Shown: positions 1 through 7,993 of the stretch, in pieces | Layout of the letters: each line of letters opens with the position of its first letter | Numbering within the stretch: the first letter of the stretch is position 1 | Assembly: GCA_025924655.1 (NCBI GenBank) | Contig: JAICHZ010000005.1 | Coordinates: 1 to 34,454, forward strand | Source of the DNA: Pseudonocardiaceae bacterium | GTDB taxonomy: Bacteria > Actinomycetota > Actinomycetes > Mycobacteriales > Pseudonocardiaceae | Length of the DNA stretch: 34,454 nt | Reading direction: 5' to 3' | Program-made: the position numbers and the translations under genes | Notes under the pieces: model-generated | What the model was told of the DNA's origin: nothing | What the model saw: only the letters and a program-made list of their open reading frames with translations | The model's database searches: none

Positions 1-108
1 ATCCTGGAGCAGGATCGGTCCATCCGGACCGACGGTGAGCGAGTGCTCATCACTCGCGACCGGGATCCCGGCATCCGTCGTCGTCGGCTTGGGCTGCTCG
101 CCGGTCAC
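1..108 (-). CDS. Catalase, N-terminal 36 codons (cut by window edge)
   Basis: Reading the minus strand from a GTG at 108 gives 36 codons open to the window edge. They contain DAGIPVASDEHSLTVGPDG followed by PILLQD, which matches the N-terminus of monofunctional haem catalases (KatA/KatE clade), enzymes that convert hydrogen peroxide to water and oxygen in the cytoplasm. A strong ribosome binding site, AGGAGG (116-121, minus strand), lies 7 bp before the GTG and fixes the start. The haem ligand and catalytic residues lie outside the window, so integrity of the gene cannot be judged. The promoter and dyad just upstream suggest peroxide- or metal-responsive control. Confidence 0.88.
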   Translation of the reverse strand, partial: MTGEQPKPTTTDAGIPVASDEHSLTVGPDGPILLQD

Positions 109-121
109 TGTAGTGCCTCCT

Positions 122-175
122 GATAGTGGTTTTCGTCGGGCGCCCACTATCCCAGGCTTATCTGGAATGAGTCAA
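122..175 (-). promoter_or_regulatory. Catalase promoter with overlapping 8-bp dyad
   Basis: On the minus strand a -35-like TTGACT (170-175) is followed after 18 bp by a -10-like GATAGT (146-151). The -10 lies inside the right arm of a perfect inverted repeat, GATAGTGG (122-129) and CCACTATC (144-151), whose left arm sits right before the catalase ribosome binding site. A repressor bound there would block the promoter. The sequence around the -35, TTGACTCATTCCAGATAA, reminds me of Fur-family (FurA) controlled furA/katG promoters in mycobacteria, but that is from memory and not verified. Confidence 0.5.
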
Positions 176-204
176 GAATCCCTACGCAGCCACCGCACGG
201 GCGG

Positions 205-1311
205 CTAGCGGCGGTCGCTGGTCGGCAGCGTGGCGTGCATCAGGGAGACGTTGTATCGGTCGTACTGGGTCATCGTGAAGTAGAGGTCGGAGCCGTGGGA
301 GTCCGGGTTGAGAAAACCGCCATAGAGGTGCGGGTACTGGCGGGCGGTCGCGACCGGTATCGGCGGGCCCCACGGTCCGGTCGGCTGCGGAGCCAGCCGG
401 ACCACGATCGCCTCGCGTGACTCGTCAGTGGTCATCATCTCCCAGCTCTTGAGCAGCTGGTCGTAGCGGACTGACAGCTCACCAACCGGGCCGGCCACGA
501 TCGGAGCTGCCACCGCGCTGACCGCGGGCAGCCAGGTTCCGCCGGTCCAGTACTCGTAGGCGGACTTGTCGAGCAGCCGCTGCTCGGGCACTCGAGCGAC
601 ATAGGCGTCGCCGAAACGGCCGTTCGGTGTCCCGAAGGCATAGACGAAGCCGTCCCGCCGGGCATAGGCGATCATCTGGAATTTCTCGTCGAGGCCCGGG
701 CTGTTGAGCCGCCGCGCGCCCAGCGCGTCCTGCCAGGTCTGCCCGCCGTCGTCGGAGTAGGCCACGCCACTGTAGTTGGTGATCCAGTGCCCAGCTGGGC
801 CGAAGTGGCGCACCGACATGTAGGCCAGATAGTTGCGACCACCGACGTTGACGCCCCCGGTCGGGATCGTGCTCATCTCGATGCCGTCGCGCTTCAACGA
901 AGGGATCAGCTGCTTGGCGTGGTTCGCCCGGTCGGTGACGAAGTCGGTGAAGGACATGCCGTCAGCCGGGTTGCGGTCACTGCTGCGGGCCAGCGTGTTC
1001 GAGCGCCAATCGATCGCGGCGGGATCCCCGAACCCGCTGCCAGGACCGGCCCACCCGGCACCGAAGGTGTCACCGAAGGCGGCCAGGATCTGCCCCCGCT
1101 CATCGGTCCACATGATGCCCAGATCGGTGCCCTTGACCGCATAACGCGCCTCAGTCGCGTTGATCGACGAAGCGCCGGTGAGCGTGACAACCCGGCTCGC
1201 CTGGCCCCTCGGCGCCGGTTGCGCGGCCCCCGGCGGGGCCAGCCCTACCGTGACCGCCGCAACCACGATCCCTGACGCAGCCCCGGCCCGCGCACGGTGA
1301 CTGAACATCAT
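205..1311 (-). CDS. Secreted DUF4185 domain protein (beta-propeller-like)
   Basis: The 368-residue product starts with MMFSHRARAG, then a hydrophobic stretch and an Ala-rich AAQA region, which is a Sec signal peptide, so export is expected. The mature part fits the DUF4185 family common in mycobacteria and relatives: it has the sialidase-type Asp-box motif SDDGGQTW (about residues 185-195) and repeated aromatic blade-like strands (FGDTFGAG, VYAFGTPNGRFGDAY, LYFTMTQYDRYNV). The enzymatic role is unknown; family members look like five-bladed propellers related to glycosidases. The ribosome binding site GGGGGGAGG abuts the first ATG directly, so the second ATG, three bases downstream, may be the true start. 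The gene stands alone between catalase and selD. Confidence 0.8.
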   Translation of the reverse strand: MMFSHRARAGAASGIVVAAVTVGLAPPGAAQPAPRGQASRVVTLTGASSINATEARYAVKGTDLGIMWTDERGQILAAFGDTFGAGWAGPGSGFGDPAAIDWRSNTLARSSDRNPADGMSFTDFVTDRANHAKQLIPSLKRDGIEMSTIPTGGVNVGGRNYLAYMSVRHFGPAGHWITNYSGVAYSDDGGQTWQDALGARRLNSPGLDEKFQMIAYARRDGFVYAFGTPNGRFGDAYVARVPEQRLLDKSAYEYWTGGTWLPAVSAVAAPIVAGPVGELSVRYDQLLKSWEMMTTDESREAIVVRLAPQPTGPWGPPIPVATARQYPHLYGGFLNPDSHGSDLYFTMTQYDRYNVSLMHATLPTSDRR

Positions 1312-1416
1312 CCTCCCCCCAGAACTGCCGGCCCGCCCCGGCGCATCCGGTAGCTAACCCGAAAAAGGACGTATAGGTGACGGCGACGCACCGTAGTGAG
1401 CTGGCGAGTAGCCGGT

Positions 1417-2421
1417 TCACCACACCGTGATCAGATTTTCGCCCCGGGGCAGGAGTTCGCCGATCACCGGTGCGCCGGGTATCTCACCGGCCACCAGCAG
1501 ACCGCCGGAGGTCTGCGCGTCGGCCAGCAACAGCAACTCATCCTCGCCGACCGACGCCGACGCCGCGAGGTGCGGGCGTACCCAGTCCAGGTTGCGCCGG
1601 GTGCCTCCGCTGACGTAACCGCCGGCCAGCGCCTGGCGTGCGCCGTCGAGGTAGGGGACCGCGGCGGCGTCCAGCACCGCTGAGACCCCGCTGGCGCGGG
1701 CTAGCTTCAGCAGGTGTCCGAGCAGCCCGAAACCGGTGATGTCGGTGGCGCAGCGCACCCCAGCGGACACCGCCGCCGTGGCGGCTGCCGCGTTGAGCGT
1801 GGTCATCGCCGCCACGGCGGCCGGAAAGACCTCGCCGGTGGCCTTGTGTCTGCTGTTGAGCACTCCGATACCCAGCGGTTTGGTCAGCGACAGCGGGGTG
1901 CCCGCCACGCCGGCGTCGTTGCGCAGCAGCTGTTGCGGGTCGGCGATGCCGGTGACGGCCATGCCGTACTTGGGCTCCGGGTCATCCACGCTGTGCCCGC
2001 CGGCAAGGTGACAGCCGGCGCTGCCGCACACGTCCCGGCCGCCGCGCAACACCTCTGCGGCCAGCTCCAGCGGCAGCACATCACGCGGCCAGCCGAGCAG
2101 GTTCACCGCGACCACCGGGCGCCCGCCCATCGCGTAGACGTCGGACAGCGCGTTAGCCGCCGCGATCCGACCCCAGTCGTACGGGTCGTCGACGACGGGG
2201 GTGAAGAAGTCCGCGGTGGCGATCACCGCCAGACCGTGCTGGATCCGCACCACCGCGGCGTCATCGCCATCATCCAGCCCGACGATCAGCTCACCAGCTG
2301 GATCGGTCACCTCGGCACCGATCAGCCCGGCCAGTACCGACTCCAGCTCGCCGGGTGGGATCTTGCAGGCACAACCACCGCCGTGGGCGAACTGGGTGAG
2401 GCGGATCTTCGTTGCGGTCAC
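1417..2421 (-). CDS. selD: Selenide, water dikinase (selenophosphate synthetase)
   Basis: The 334-residue protein has the SelD N-terminal signature GGGCACKIPP. Cys17 and Lys20 fall at exactly the E. coli SelD catalytic numbering (Cys17, Lys20). Downstream are the PurM-like motifs GLDDGDDAAV, TADFFTPVVDDPYDWGRIAAANALSDVYAMGG and a TDITGFGLLGH segment, read here as separate pieces. The enzyme makes selenophosphate from selenide and ATP for selenocysteine tRNA charging or for 2-selenouridine in tRNA. The enzyme itself uses Cys, not selenocysteine, at position 17. The start is GTG with a weak purine run upstream. No selA, selB or tRNA-Sec is seen in this window, so the downstream selenium pathway cannot be named. 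Confidence 0.95.
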   Translation of the reverse strand: MTATKIRLTQFAHGGGCACKIPPGELESVLAGLIGAEVTDPAGELIVGLDDGDDAAVVRIQHGLAVIATADFFTPVVDDPYDWGRIAAANALSDVYAMGGRPVVAVNLLGWPRDVLPLELAAEVLRGGRDVCGSAGCHLAGGHSVDDPEPKYGMAVTGIADPQQLLRNDAGVAGTPLSLTKPLGIGVLNSRHKATGEVFPAAVAAMTTLNAAAATAAVSAGVRCATDITGFGLLGHLLKLARASGVSAVLDAAAVPYLDGARQALAGGYVSGGTRRNLDWVRPHLAASASVGEDELLLLADAQTSGGLLVAGEIPGAPVIGELLPRGENLITVW

Positions 2422-2457
2422 ATCGATCGACTCTACTGTCGGCCGGCTCGATGTGCT

Positions 2458-2736
2458 CTACAGATGCCAGCCGAGCCACCAGCCGAGAATCGCACCCAGA
2501 ACCAGCGTCTCGATTACCACCAAGATGACGATGAGCGAGTAACCACCGCGTAACCGCTCATACCACTGGCGTCGGCGGGCTCGCCACGATTGGCGTAACC
2601 GACGTAATCGACGTATTCCCCGGGCCAGTCGGGATCGCCGCGGAAACGTCGGCGGTGGCAGGTCTTCCAGGTCGGGATGCAGGCTGATGTACTCGGCGAG
2701 TTCGCGGTCCCACAACGCGTGATCGAAGCTCTTCAT
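2458..2736 (-). CDS. Small C-tail-anchored membrane protein, unknown
   Basis: The 92-residue product has an acidic N-terminus (MKSFDHALWDRELAEYISL), a very Arg-rich middle (residues about 34-63) and one hydrophobic C-terminal segment (SLIVILVVIETLVLGAILGW) with Trp residues at the interface. That layout predicts a single C-terminal membrane helix with an Arg-rich cytoplasmic segment. The AAAGG ribosome binding site lies 8 bases before the ATG. The gene lies 36 bp upstream of selD on the same strand and could be cotranscribed with it, but nothing links its function to selenium. I do not recognise the family. Confidence 0.6.
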   Translation of the reverse strand: MKSFDHALWDRELAEYISLHPDLEDLPPPTFPRRSRLARGIRRLRRLRQSWRARRRQWYERLRGGYSLIVILVVIETLVLGAILGWWLGWHL

Positions 2737-2952
2737 CGTCCCGACCTTTCGTCGCTCGATGCGTTGCCGCAGCGCTACGCCGATGCCGCCTTATCGCTCT
2801 CATCGACTACAGCGGTCGTGTTGTTACCAATTTCACACTTAATCGCTGTCGGTATCAACTAAGCCACTCTTCGTGACATATTGTCGGAAATAGCAGACCG
2901 GCTAATCGGAAAAAGGGCCGCAATCACCCAACCTTGCAGGGTGCGACGGTCC
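2737..2952. other. Intergenic, AT-richer spacer
   Basis: This 216-bp spacer between the phosphoribosyltransferase stop and the small membrane protein start is less GC-rich than its surroundings, notably at 2810-2930. It probably holds the promoter for the minus-strand membrane protein/selD pair and the end of the phosphoribosyltransferase transcript. No convincing gene, hairpin or paired -35/-10 was found. Confidence 0.4.
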
Positions 2953-3588
2953 TCATCCCATGACGGCGCCACGCAGGCAGGCGACGACCTGCTCATCAGT
3001 GGTTTGGGAGAAGTCGGTGTACCAGGTGCCGATCGCCTGCAGCGCCGCAGGCGTGAGCAGCGCGACCAGTTCATCGGCAGCGTCGTGCATTCGGCGCACC
3101 CAGCCGCGTGGCGCCACCGGAACCGCCAGGACGATTCGGGCCGCACCCAGAGCGCGGGCGACCTGGCAGGCGGCCCGCGCGGTAGACCCCGTCGCGATGC
3201 CGTCGTCGACCACCACAGCAGTCCGCCCGGCCAGCGGGATGCGGGGTCGATCACCGCGGAACCGCTGAGCGCGCCGCTGCAGCTCGGCTCGCTCCCGGAG
3301 CTCCACGGCGGCTAACTCGTCCGAGGTGACACCGGCCCGATGGATCGTCTCGGGTAGCACGATGCGCACGCCACCTTCACCGATGGCGCCCATGGCCAGC
3401 TCAGGCTGCGACGGCACGCCGAGCTTGCGCACCATGATCACGTCCAGTGGCGCGGCCAGCGCTGCGGCCACCTCGGCGGCGACTTCAACCCCGCCCCGTG
3501 GCAGGCCCAGAACCATTACCTCGGGCCCTCGGAGATGCTGTAACCGCTGGCCCAACTGCCGCCCCGCGTCGGCGCGATCGGCGAACAT
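2953..3588 (-). CDS. Phosphoribosyltransferase-domain protein
   Basis: The 211-residue product starts MFADRADAGRQLGQRL and contains LGLPRGGVEVAAEVA, a type I phosphoribosyltransferase N-terminal signature, and the PRPP-binding loop VVVDDGIATGSTARAA in the middle of the protein. Members of this actinobacterial family are often annotated as phosphoribosyltransferase, sometimes next to dienelactone hydrolases, but the substrate base is unknown. The reading frame stays open far upstream to 4632, but the start at 3588 is supported by GGAGG seven bases before the ATG and by family length. It lies 50 bp downstream of the probable secreted protein on the same strand. Confidence 0.85.
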   Translation of the reverse strand: MFADRADAGRQLGQRLQHLRGPEVMVLGLPRGGVEVAAEVAAALAAPLDVIMVRKLGVPSQPELAMGAIGEGGVRIVLPETIHRAGVTSDELAAVELRERAELQRRAQRFRGDRPRIPLAGRTAVVVDDGIATGSTARAACQVARALGAARIVLAVPVAPRGWVRRMHDAADELVALLTPAALQAIGTWYTDFSQTTDEQVVACLRGAVMG

Positions 3589-3638
3589 CCGCGCACCTCC
3601 ATCCCGCGGCCGATTATCCGCGTGGGGATCCGCCTCGG

Positions 3639-4121
3639 CTACCGAGTCGGCGGTGCAATGACGGTGAACTCGGTGGACAGTTCGTCGGCTCCGCAAGTCG
3701 TGGAAATCTGGTACTGGCCGCTGACGGCGTTCGAGCGGACGGTGGCGGTACCGAAAAGCCGCCACGGTTGGTGCCCTTCGGGGTTGCCCTTCAACGCACC
3801 GATGTCGAGCACCGGTGAGTGCACTACTCCGACGTTGTCCAGGCAGGCCAGGTCGAGCGACACAGTCGAACCCGGAGTGCCCTGTTGGGGAGTCACCCGC
3901 AACCAGTTCGCCCCGGGCGCTGCCGTGGTCGGCGTCGCGGTCGGTTCCGAGGGCTGGGCGGTAGCGCTGGGTTCGACGGTAAGGCTTGGGGGCGAACTGG
4001 GCCGGCTGGGTTCGACCGGCCTCGCCGCCCCCGAGCACGCTGCACCGAAAACCCCGAGCACGACGACGCTGGCGATGGTAACCCCGCTCCGAACCCCCAT
4101 AACCGCCGCAGTATGCCGCAA
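3639..4121 (-). CDS. Probable secreted or lipid-anchored protein, unknown
   Basis: The product has an N-terminal hydrophobic segment, VTIASVVVLGVFGAACSG, ending in a cysteine that could be a lipobox Cys, although Gly at -3 is not ideal. A Pro/Thr/Ser-rich linker follows (about residues 33-68), then a globular C-terminal domain starting NWLRVTPQQGTPGSTVSLDL, with two cysteines (LACL and TTCG) that could form a disulfide and an Ig-like strand pattern. The longest frame starts at a TTG (4121); an ATG at 4100 gives a shorter, more usual signal peptide, and neither has a clear ribosome binding site. It lies 6 bp after the MctP-like gene, so translational coupling is possible. Function unknown. Confidence 0.65.
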   Translation of the reverse strand: MRHTAAVMGVRSGVTIASVVVLGVFGAACSGAARPVEPSRPSSPPSLTVEPSATAQPSEPTATPTTAAPGANWLRVTPQQGTPGSTVSLDLACLDNVGVVHSPVLDIGALKGNPEGHQPWRLFGTATVRSNAVSGQYQISTTCGADELSTEFTVIAPPTR

Positions 4122-4127
4122 ACCGGG

Positions 4128-5774
4128 TCAGCGCAGCATGCCGGCTACTGGTTTGAGGTGGGCGGAACCTTCGTCTTGTAGATAGTCCTGGGCGGTGGTC
4201 TCGTCGGTGCCGTTGGAGACGCGTAGCTGGCGTAGCGCGATCGTGACCAGTATGGCTACTACGAGGTTGCCGATCAGCGCGACGAACCCGACGTAGACCT
4301 GCGTCGGCGAACCCGCGAACGGCTGCCACCCGACGATCGACAACTTGTCCAGCGCGAGCGCCGACCCACCGAAGTGTTGCTTGCCGCTGGCGGGGTTGGG
4401 AATGCCATAAAGCAGTGTCAAACCCCAGCCCATACCGACGATCCATCCGGCGACCAGGCCCCAGGTGTGCAACCAGCGGGTGTACAGCGCAATCGCCACC
4501 ATGGGCAACGTCTGTAGGATGATCACGCCACCGATCAGCTGCAGATCGATGGAGTATTGCGGGTCGATCAACACGATCAACGCCACCGCACCGAACTTCA
4601 CCACCAGTGAGGCGATTTTCGCCTGGCGGCACTCCTGTTCTGTGGTGGCGTCGCGATGCAGATACGCCTTGTAGATGTTACGGGTCCACAGATTCGCCGC
4701 CGCGATCGACATGATCGCGGCGGGAACCAGCGCGCCGATCCCGATGGCCGCGAATGCGATTCCGGCGAACCACGACGGGAACTGCCCCTCGAACAGCATC
4801 GGGATGACAGTGTTGGAATCCCCGCGGCCGGTGGCCGCATTGACGATCGGTTTGGTGTGCGCCGCGATCGCGGCATAACCCAGTAGTGCCAGCAATCCCA
4901 ATACCAGCGAATATGCCGGCAACGCCACCATGTTCCGTTTGATTACGCCCCGGCTTCGGGAGGCCAGTGCACCGGTGACGGCATGCGGGTAGAGAAACAG
5001 CGCCAGCGCCGATCCCAGCGCCAGCGTGATGTACTGCAGCCTGTTGTTGGCCCCCAGCAGGATTCCGTCGCTCGGCGTTTTCGTGGCGGTGAACTTCGCG
5101 TTCGCGGCGTCGAAGATGGAGCCCCAGCCGCCGAGCTTCGCCGGCAGGATGACCACAGCGGCGATGATCACCAGGTAGATCAGCGCGTCTTTGACGAAGG
5201 CGATCAGCGCGGGGGCCCGCAGGCCGGACTGGTAGGTGTAGAGGGCGAGGATCACGAACGCGATGAACAGCGGAGCATGCCCGGCCAGGCCGCCGCCGTT
5301 GAGGCCCATCGTGCGCAGTACCGCCTCCAGACCGGCCAGTTGCAGGGCGATGTACGGCATCGTCGCAACGATTCCGGTGACCGCCACCAGCAGCGCCAGC
5401 GTCGCCGATCCGTAACGGCCCTGCACGAAGTCCGCCGGGGTCACATACCCGTGTACCCGCGACACCGACCACATCCGGACCAGCGGCAGGAACACCAGCG
5501 GGTAGACGAGCACGGTGTAGGGCAACGCGAAGAACCCCATCGCCCCGGCTCCGAACATCAATGCGGGCACCGCGACGAAGGTGTAGGCGGTGTACAGATC
5601 ACCACCGATGAGAAACCAGGTGACCCACGAGCCGAACCTACGACCGCCCAGACCCCACTCGTCGAGATGATCGAGGGCACCACCGCGTTGCCACCGGGCG
5701 GCGTAGAAGCCTAGCCCAGTGACCAGCACGAACAGCGCCGCGAAGATGATCAGTTCGGTCCAGCGCACCGTCAC
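4128..5774 (-). CDS. Sodium:solute symporter, MctP-like monocarboxylate uptake permease
   Basis: The 548-residue protein is a multi-pass membrane transporter of the SSS family, with about 13 hydrophobic helices, beginning MTVRWTELIIFAALFVLVTG. Family features include FGSWVTWFLIGGDLYTAYTFVAVP in its early helices and HGYVTPADFVQGRYG, which resemble the MctP group that imports lactate, pyruvate and other small carboxylates. The GTG start at 5774 overlaps the stop of the upstream DUF3311 gene in a GTGA, and DUF3311 plus SSS permease is the known gene pair for this transporter type. Substrate specificity is inferred from family and pairing only. Confidence 0.85.
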   Translation of the reverse strand: MTVRWTELIIFAALFVLVTGLGFYAARWQRGGALDHLDEWGLGGRRFGSWVTWFLIGGDLYTAYTFVAVPALMFGAGAMGFFALPYTVLVYPLVFLPLVRMWSVSRVHGYVTPADFVQGRYGSATLALLVAVTGIVATMPYIALQLAGLEAVLRTMGLNGGGLAGHAPLFIAFVILALYTYQSGLRAPALIAFVKDALIYLVIIAAVVILPAKLGGWGSIFDAANAKFTATKTPSDGILLGANNRLQYITLALGSALALFLYPHAVTGALASRSRGVIKRNMVALPAYSLVLGLLALLGYAAIAAHTKPIVNAATGRGDSNTVIPMLFEGQFPSWFAGIAFAAIGIGALVPAAIMSIAAANLWTRNIYKAYLHRDATTEQECRQAKIASLVVKFGAVALIVLIDPQYSIDLQLIGGVIILQTLPMVAIALYTRWLHTWGLVAGWIVGMGWGLTLLYGIPNPASGKQHFGGSALALDKLSIVGWQPFAGSPTQVYVGFVALIGNLVVAILVTIALRQLRVSNGTDETTAQDYLQDEGSAHLKPVAGMLR

Positions 5775-5956
5775 CGTCGGTCACCCGCCTTGAGGTACAC
5801 GACCGCCACGCAGATCACCCCGAGCGGGACGAAGAGGAACTGTACCCAGTAGAACAGCGGGAACCCCCAGACCCGGGGCTCATCGCTGTTGTACAGCGGC
5901 GTCACCAACACCAACAGCGGCACCAGGAGCAACACCTTCCACCACATCTGAGACAT
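5771..5956 (-). CDS. DUF3311 small membrane protein
   Basis: About 61-64 residues, two hydrophobic helices (KVLLLVPLLVLVTPLY and YWVQFLFVPLGVICVAVVYL) with the DUF3311 hallmarks PLYN and PLFYWVQF. DUF3311 proteins are encoded immediately before MctP-type permeases and are presumed small subunits. The first ATG of the frame (5965) lies inside a 24-bp perfect hairpin, whereas the ATG at 5956 lies just after it; I chose the latter, but neither has a recognisable ribosome binding site. Its stop codon overlaps the permease start. Confidence 0.75.
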   Translation of the reverse strand: MSQMWWKVLLLVPLLVLVTPLYNSDEPRVWGFPLFYWVQFLFVPLGVICVAVVYLKAGDRR

Positions 5957-5960
5957 TATG

Positions 5961-6024
5961 CGCATTGAGCGGGCTCAGCGGGGTAAAACAGGGCTGGATA
6001 ACCCCGCTGAGCCCGCTCAATGCG
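5961..6024 (-). terminator. Perfect 24-bp hairpin between pckA and DUF3311
   Basis: Positions 5961-5984 and 6001-6024 are perfectly complementary over 24 bp with a 16-nt loop. It starts 15 bp after the pckA stop codon, as expected for the pckA terminator on the minus strand, but no U-tract follows. That is common for actinobacterial terminators. Its distal arm overlaps the first possible start codon of the DUF3311 gene, so it could also affect how much transcription or translation reaches the transporter pair. Confidence 0.75.
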
Positions 6025-6038
6025 GGTCAGACGGGGGG

Positions 6039-7868
6039 TCAGAGGCGGTGCTTGAGAGCGGCTAGCTCGTCGTGCAGGACGGTGGGGAGAGGGTCGCCGA
6101 TCTTGTTGAACCACTGTTCGATATAGGGAATCTCGGCGCGCCACTCATCGACGTCCACGGCTAGCGCGGCGGCGACATCGTCGATCGGGATGTCCAGGCC
6201 GGACAGGTCGAGCTGGTCGGCGGTGGGCACCCGACCGATAGGGGTGTCGACCGCTACAGCCCGGCCCTCGATCCGCTCGATGATCCACTTGAGCACCCGG
6301 CTGTTCTCCCGGAAACCTGGCCACAGGAAACGCTGATCGTCGCCGCGCCGGAACCAGTTCACGTAGAAGATCTTCGGGAGCTTGCTGGCGTCGGCGCTCT
6401 TGCCGGTGTCAATCCAGTGCTGGAAGTAGTCACCGGCGTGGTAACCGATGAACGGCAGCATCGCCATCGGGTCGCGGCGCACCTCGCCGAGCGGACCGGC
6501 GGCCGCGGCGGTCTTCTCGCTGGACAGCGTGGCGCCCAGGAACACCCCGTGCTGCCAGTCGAAAGCCTCGTTGACCAGCGGGATGGTGCTGGCCCGGCGG
6601 CCACCGAACAGGATCGCCGAGATCGGCACGCCGTCCGGATCGTCCCACTCCGCGGCGAGCATCGGGCACTGCGCCATCGGCGTGCAGTACCGGGAGTTCG
6701 GGTGCGCGCCGCGCTTGCCGGCCGCACCCTCAGCGGGCGTCCAATCCTGTTTGGTCCACGAGGTGAGGTGCGCCGGCACCGGCTCCATGCCCTCCCACCA
6801 GACGTCACCGTCGTCGGTGAGCGCAACATTGGTGAAGATCGAGTTGCCGTACTCCAGCGTGCGCATGGCGTTGGGGTTGGTCCGCCAGCTGGTGTTCGGC
6901 GCCACGCCGAAGAACCCGTTCTCCGGGTTGACCGCGTAGAGCCGGCCGTCGGCACCGAAGCGCATCCACGCGATGTCGTCACCCAGGGTCTCGGCCTTCC
7001 AACCGGGGATGGTCGGCGCGAGCATCGCCATGTTCGTCTTGCCGCAGCCCGAAGGGAACGCGGCCGCGATGAAATGGGACACCCCCTGCGGGTTGGTCAG
7101 CTTCAGGATCAGCATGTGCTCGGCCATCCAGCCCTCGTCGCGGGCCATCACCGAGGCGATCCGCAGTGCGTAGCACTTCTTGCCCAGCAGCGCGTTGCCG
7201 CCGTAGCCGGAGCCGTAGCTCCAGATCATCCGTTCGTCGGGGAAGTGACTGATGTACTTGGTGTCATTGCACGGCCAGGGCACATCAGGCTGGCCGGGTG
7301 CCAGCGGGTGGCCCACCGAGTGCAGGCACGGGACGAAGTCCGCCTCGCCGCCATCGGGCGCGATGAACTTGCGCAGCGCCGCCTCGCCCATCCGAGTCAT
7401 GATCTTCATCGAACACACCACATAGGCGGAATCGGTGATCTCGACGCCCAGTTTGGGTGCCGCGTCCCCCAGCGGGCCCATACAGAAAGGCACCACGTAC
7501 ATCGTCCGACCGCGCATGCACCCCCGGTACAGCCCGGTCATGATCGACTTCATCTCGTCCGGGTGCATCCAGTTATTGGTGGGTCCGCAATCCCGCTGCG
7601 CTCGCGAGCAGATGAAGGTGCGCTCTTCCACCCGAGCCACGTCCGCGGGATCCGAGACAGCCCAAAATGAGTTCGGTTTACGGGCCAACCGGCGCAACGT
7701 GCCGGCGTCGACCAGCTGGGCGGTGAGCCGGTCCCATTCCTGCTGGGATCCGTCACACCACTCGACGCGGTCGGGGTTGGTGAGCTCGGCGATATCGCGC
7801 ACCCAGTTGCACAACCGTGAGTGGCTTATCGGGGCATCATCCAGGCCTGGAATGGTCGCTGCAGTCAC
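6039..7868 (-). CDS. pckA: Phosphoenolpyruvate carboxykinase (GTP)
   Basis: The 609-residue enzyme converts oxaloacetate and GTP to PEP, CO2 and GDP, the entry step of gluconeogenesis. It carries the PEPCK-specific P-loop with active-site Cys, [13 protein letters not shown] (about residue 270), followed by GDDIAWMRF, and the substrate-loop region [14 protein letters not shown]. Length matches mycobacterial PckG closely. The frame is open upstream to 8087, but AGGAGG lies six bases before the GTG at 7868, and the protein then begins (V)[15 protein letters not shown] as in relatives. The 125-bp upstream gap to tldE should hold its promoter. It lies just upstream of the carboxylate transporter pair, which fits growth on lactate or similar carbon sources. 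Confidence 0.97.
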   Translation of the reverse strand: MTAATIPGLDDAPISHSRLCNWVRDIAELTNPDRVEWCDGSQQEWDRLTAQLVDAGTLRRLARKPNSFWAVSDPADVARVEERTFICSRAQRDCGPTNNWMHPDEMKSIMTGLYRGCMRGRTMYVVPFCMGPLGDAAPKLGVEITDSAYVVCSMKIMTRMGEAALRKFIAPDGGEADFVPCLHSVGHPLAPGQPDVPWPCNDTKYISHFPDERMIWSYGSGYGGNALLGKKCYALRIASVMARDEGWMAEHMLILKLTNPQGVSHFIAAAFPSGCGKTNMAMLAPTIPGWKAETLGDDIAWMRFGADGRLYAVNPENGFFGVAPNTSWRTNPNAMRTLEYGNSIFTNVALTDDGDVWWEGMEPVPAHLTSWTKQDWTPAEGAAGKRGAHPNSRYCTPMAQCPMLAAEWDDPDGVPISAILFGGRRASTIPLVNEAFDWQHGVFLGATLSSEKTAAAAGPLGEVRRDPMAMLPFIGYHAGDYFQHWIDTGKSADASKLPKIFYVNWFRRGDDQRFLWPGFRENSRVLKWIIERIEGRAVAVDTPIGRVPTADQLDLSGLDIPIDDVAAALAVDVDEWRAEIPYIEQWFNKIGDPLPTVLHDELAALKHRL

Positions 7869-7993
7869 TGCTCGCCTCCTACCGGATGACATGGAGGTTA
7901 ACCCCAAGTGACACTCAGTGCAGGAGCTGCGCTTGAGAGATCGCTCACCCTCCCCGAATCGGTTCAGCGAGTTGCGCCGAGATATCAAGAGTG

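Noticed and set aside
1381-1403. Short similarity of GCACCGTAGTGAGCTG at 1388 to GCACCGTAGCGAGCTG at about 27826
   Set aside because: Only about 20 bases with two differences, one copy at a gene end; likely chance in GC-rich DNA.
3589-4632. N-terminal extension of the phosphoribosyltransferase frame
   Set aside because: It is the open frame antiparallel in sense to nothing useful and overlaps the secreted-protein and transporter genes; the ribosome binding site and family length support the start at 3588.
4678-5472. Long alternative frame within the permease gene
   Set aside because: Arg/Gly/His-rich composition typical of a high-GC shadow frame and no start signal.
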